In this document: one piece after another, positions 61,547 through 64,000 of the stretch
Position numbering within the stretch: position 1 is the first letter of the stretch
Layout of the letters: each line of letters opens with the position of its first letter
Assembly: GCA_963849005.1 (NCBI GenBank)
Contig: CAWKGC010000023.1
Coordinates: forward strand, 558,001 to 622,000
Source of the DNA: CAWKGC01 sp963849005
GTDB taxonomy: Bacteria; Pseudomonadota; Gammaproteobacteria; Burkholderiales; Usitatibacteraceae
Direction: 5' to 3'
DNA length: 64,000 nt
The notes under the pieces: model-generated
Databases searched by the model: none
What the model was told of the DNA's origin: nothing
Seen by the model: only the letters and a program-made list of their open reading frames with translations
Program-made: the position numbers and the translations under genes

Positions 61547-63519
61547 CTAAATGACGCGGTCATTGCCCCCATCGACAGGCAACTGGGCGCCGGTGGTCTT
61601 CGCGAACAGCGGCCCGCACATCTCGGCCGCCAGCTCCGCGACATCGCCGCTGGTGACCTCGGTGCGAAGCACGTTGTTCTTCTTGTAGTCCGCGACGCTC
61701 ATTCCGTAATGCGCCGCGCGGGACGCAAGCACTTCATCGGTCCAGATGCCGGTATCGAAGACCGCGTTGGGATGCAGCGAATTGACGCGGATGCCGTCGG
61801 CGCCCCACTCCAGCGCCGCGACGCGCGCGAGCTGGTTCAGCGCCGCCTTCGAGGCCGAGTAGGCGGCGGCACCCGGGCCGGGCGCGGGCACGTTCTTCGA
61901 CCCGATCACGACGACCCGGCCGCCGCGCGGCGCGAGCTTGAGCAAAGGATGGCACTCGCGCATCAGCACGAAGTTCGCGTCGAGGTTGACCTGCATCACG
62001 CGGCGCCAGGCATCGGTGGCGAGCGCATCGATGCGGCAGCCGCCGGGAAAGATCCCGGCGTTGAGAACCAGCATGTCGAGGCCGCCGAAGCAGTCGACCG
62101 CCCTTTCCAGCGCCGATGCGAGCTGTGCCTCGACGGTGACATCGCAGGCGATGCCGAGGAAATCCGCGCGCTTGCGGACCGTCGCGATCTCCGGCTTGAG
62201 GTCGAGGCCGACCACTGCGGCGCCGCGCGCGAGCAGCGAATCGACGCAGGCCTTGCCGATGCCCGAGGCCGCGCCCGTCACGAGCGCCACTTCGCCCGCG
62301 AACGCCGGCAGCTTGCCGGCCTTGCGCAGCTTCGCCTGCTCGAGGTCCCAGTACTCGACATCGAAGAGGTCCTTCTCCGGCAGCGCGCGCCAGCCGCCGA
62401 GCATCTCGGCCCGCGCGATGATTTCCATGGTGTGCGAATAGATCTCGGCGACGATCGCCGCGTCCTTCGCCGTCCTGCCGACCGCGCACATGCCCAGTTC
62501 CGCATCGAGCAGCAGGCGCGGCGCGGGATCGAGCATCGTCTTGCGTTCCTTCGCCGGCGGGCTCCTGCGCGGCGAAGTATTTCCCGTAGGCCGCGGCATA
62601 GGCCTTCACGTCGCGTCCCACCATCGGGATGCACTTGGTGCGGATGCTGTGGTCCGGCGTTGCCGGTCCCCGCGTCGCGATGGCCGCGACATCGGGCCTG
62701 CGGCAAAACGCGAGGCTGGCCGCGTCGGCATGGCGCGATACCACGACAGGAAAGCCCGCGACCTCCGCGATCGCCTTCCGCAGCGTTGCGATGTCGCGGG
62801 ACGAGTCCCCGCTTTCCTGCCTGCGCCGGCACGGGAATCTCCCACGCCTTCTTGCGCTGCAGGTACGCCTCGGCGCGATCGACCAGCGCGATCATCCGTT
62901 CATAGGACTCCTTCGCCGTCGCGCCGAAGGAGAAGATGCCGTGGTTCATCAGCACCATGCCGATGGTGTTCGCGCCCGATTGCTTCGGGAATTGCTCAGC
63001 GCACAGCCGCGCGAGGTCGAAGCCGGGCATCACGTAGGGAATCACGACCACGAGGTCGCCGTAGATCTCGCGGATGCGGCTTTCGCCATCCGCCGTGTTG
63101 GTGATCGCCAGCACCGCATCGGCGTGGGTGTGATCGACGTACTTGTATGGCAGGATCGCGTGCAGGATCGCTTCCACCGAGGGCGCGGGCGCGGAGGCGC
63201 GCGTGGTGTGCGTGGCCATCTCGTTGACCATCTGCGGGTCGGCAAGCGATGGCAATTGCGCGAGGCGCTTCAGGTGCGCGAGCCGCACCGGCGCAAAGCC
63301 CGCCTCCTCGATCGTCTCCAGGTCCCAGCCGCTGCCCTTCACGTAGAGCAGCTCCTCCATCTCGCCCAGGACGTTCTTCTCCGTCACCTTGACCGATGTG
63401 TTGCCGCCGCCGTGCAGCACCAGCGTCTTGTCGCGCCCCAGCAGCCGGGACGTGTAGCAGCGCATGCCGAGGTCGCCCCCGCTTGCCGCCGCGTCCTTGT
63501 CGTCCCAGAGGCTCTTCAT
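61547..63519 (-). CDS. Bifunctional class II aldolase/short-chain dehydrogenase (two frameshifts)
   Basis: About 657 aa. The N-terminal 400 residues are a class II (rhamnulose-1-phosphate type) aldolase: LVLHGGGNTSVKV, VKGSGWDLETIEEAGFAPVR, ILPYKYVDHTHADAVLAITN with the zinc histidines, and MVLMNHGIFSFGATAKESYE. The rest is a short-chain dehydrogenase with VALVTGAASGIGKACVDSLL, LNAGIFPGGC and catalytic YSASKAALNQLARV. Frameshifts near 62815 and 62565 break the linker. Homologues cleave rhamnulose-1-phosphate or fuculose-type sugars and oxidise the lactaldehyde formed. It overlaps the oxidoreductase gene by 4 bases. Confidence 0.88.
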
Positions 63520-64000
63520 CCCGCCCTTCTCACGGTGACCGGAAGTGCGCTGAGCGCGGCATTGCCCGAGAGAACGTCGATCGCCATGTCGTCCGCGACA
63601 TCGTTGTAGCTCGCGCCCGCGAGTGCCGAGGCCAGCGCGAGCTTCACGCCGTCCCGCCCCTGCCCGAAGCCGTGCGGCAGGCACACGGTGCCTTGCATCA
63701 CGCGATCCGTCAGCATCGCCGTCACGCTGACCTCGCCGACACGCGAGGCGAGCGCTACCTGGCAGCCTTCCGTGATGCTGCGCGCGACGGCATCGTCGGG
63801 ATGGATCCAGCAGGTGGTCGCGGCGCGGGCCCTTGGTGAGGCGATGCGCGTTGTGCATCCACGAGTTGTTGCTGCGCAGGTGGCGTCGGCCGACCAGCCG
63901 CAGGCCCTCGGCAGGCGCCTTGCCGAGCAATTCCGACTCGACGCGCGCGAGGTCGGCGACGAAGGCCTCCGGCGCGCAAGCGATCATGCCGTCCGCCGTC
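63516..64000 (-). CDS. Molybdopterin oxidoreductase, C-terminal end (5' partial, one frameshift)
   Basis: Only the molybdopterin-dinucleotide-binding domain is in the window: RRHLRSNNSWMHNAHRLTKG, then after a shift near 63828 CWIHPDDAVARSITEGCQVA and TDRVMQGTVCLPHGFGQGRD. This is the end of a formate-dehydrogenase/DMSO-reductase-family catalytic subunit; substrate cannot be told. It is upstream of, and overlaps by 4 bases, the aldolase/dehydrogenase gene. Confidence 0.85.

Overview
The window is a GC-rich (roughly two-thirds G+C by eye) chromosomal segment. It looks betaproteobacterial, most likely an uncultured Burkholderiales-type organism. The evidence is a Bug/TctC-type solute receptor, a DctPQM TRAP transporter next to CoA-transferase and enoyl-CoA hydratase genes, kbl-tdh, a glutathione-dependent formaldehyde pathway, and the overall codon use. 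No rRNA or tRNA genes were seen. At least 14 otherwise well-conserved genes carry one or more single-base frameshifts, several of them compensating. Most of these are probably sequencing or assembly indels rather than real gene death, so affected genes are annotated across the break and the break positions are given.

Layout. 1-600: end of an exported Hcp-like protein and a REP hairpin. 595-2185: broken CPA1 cation/proton antiporter. 2399-7665: a peptide-export locus with a double-glycine precursor, a C39-peptidase ABC transporter, a second NHLM-type ABC transporter, a 55-aa membrane protein and a cNMP-binding protein. 7810-16783: a phosphorelay made of an 11-GAF hybrid kinase with two receiver domains, an HPt protein and a receiver-nucleotidyl cyclase. 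16784-17728: pseudouridine synthase. 17763-24381: a STAND NTPase plus SIR2-TIR operon, divergent from a TPR/SLOG-like/class III cyclase gene. This resembles a cyclic-nucleotide immune or stress-signalling system of Pycsar-like logic and is the strongest candidate for something new. 24463-26712: kbl-tdh threonine catabolism. 26720-30722: two tandem TIR-TPR paralogues. 30744-31388: Crp/Fnr regulator. 31532-37008: AttEFGH-like ABC exporter, secreted CrtC/AttH-like protein and acyltransferase. 37001-38748: tag and a BaiN-type flavoprotein. 38745-39572: a REP-associated tyrosine transposase (RAYT) bracketed by its REPs. 39574-43236: MFS carrier, two small membrane proteins, methyltransferase. 43373-48662: TRAP transporter plus acyl-CoA genes. 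48772-50888: glycosyltransferase and TauE-like exporter.

About 51000-53900: a less GC-rich stretch that reads as a remnant integron cassette array without an integrase (CALIN). Three attC-like sites in one orientation each follow the 3' end of a minus-strand ORF or region. 54037-58372: hydrolase, TctC receptor, a conserved Cys/His protein, a MetE-like methyltransferase and two small exported proteins. 58451-61337: 3-hydroxyacyl-CoA dehydrogenase and fghA-adhC. 61371-61501: a long inverted repeat. 61547-64000: bifunctional aldolase/dehydrogenase and the end of a molybdopterin oxidoreductase.

Two themes join the pieces. One is nucleotide second-messenger signalling: two class III cyclases, a cNMP-binding protein, a Crp regulator and three TIR proteins. 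The other is a RAYT/REP family that has seeded at least eight intergenic sites across the window, in places supplying the 3' ends of genes.
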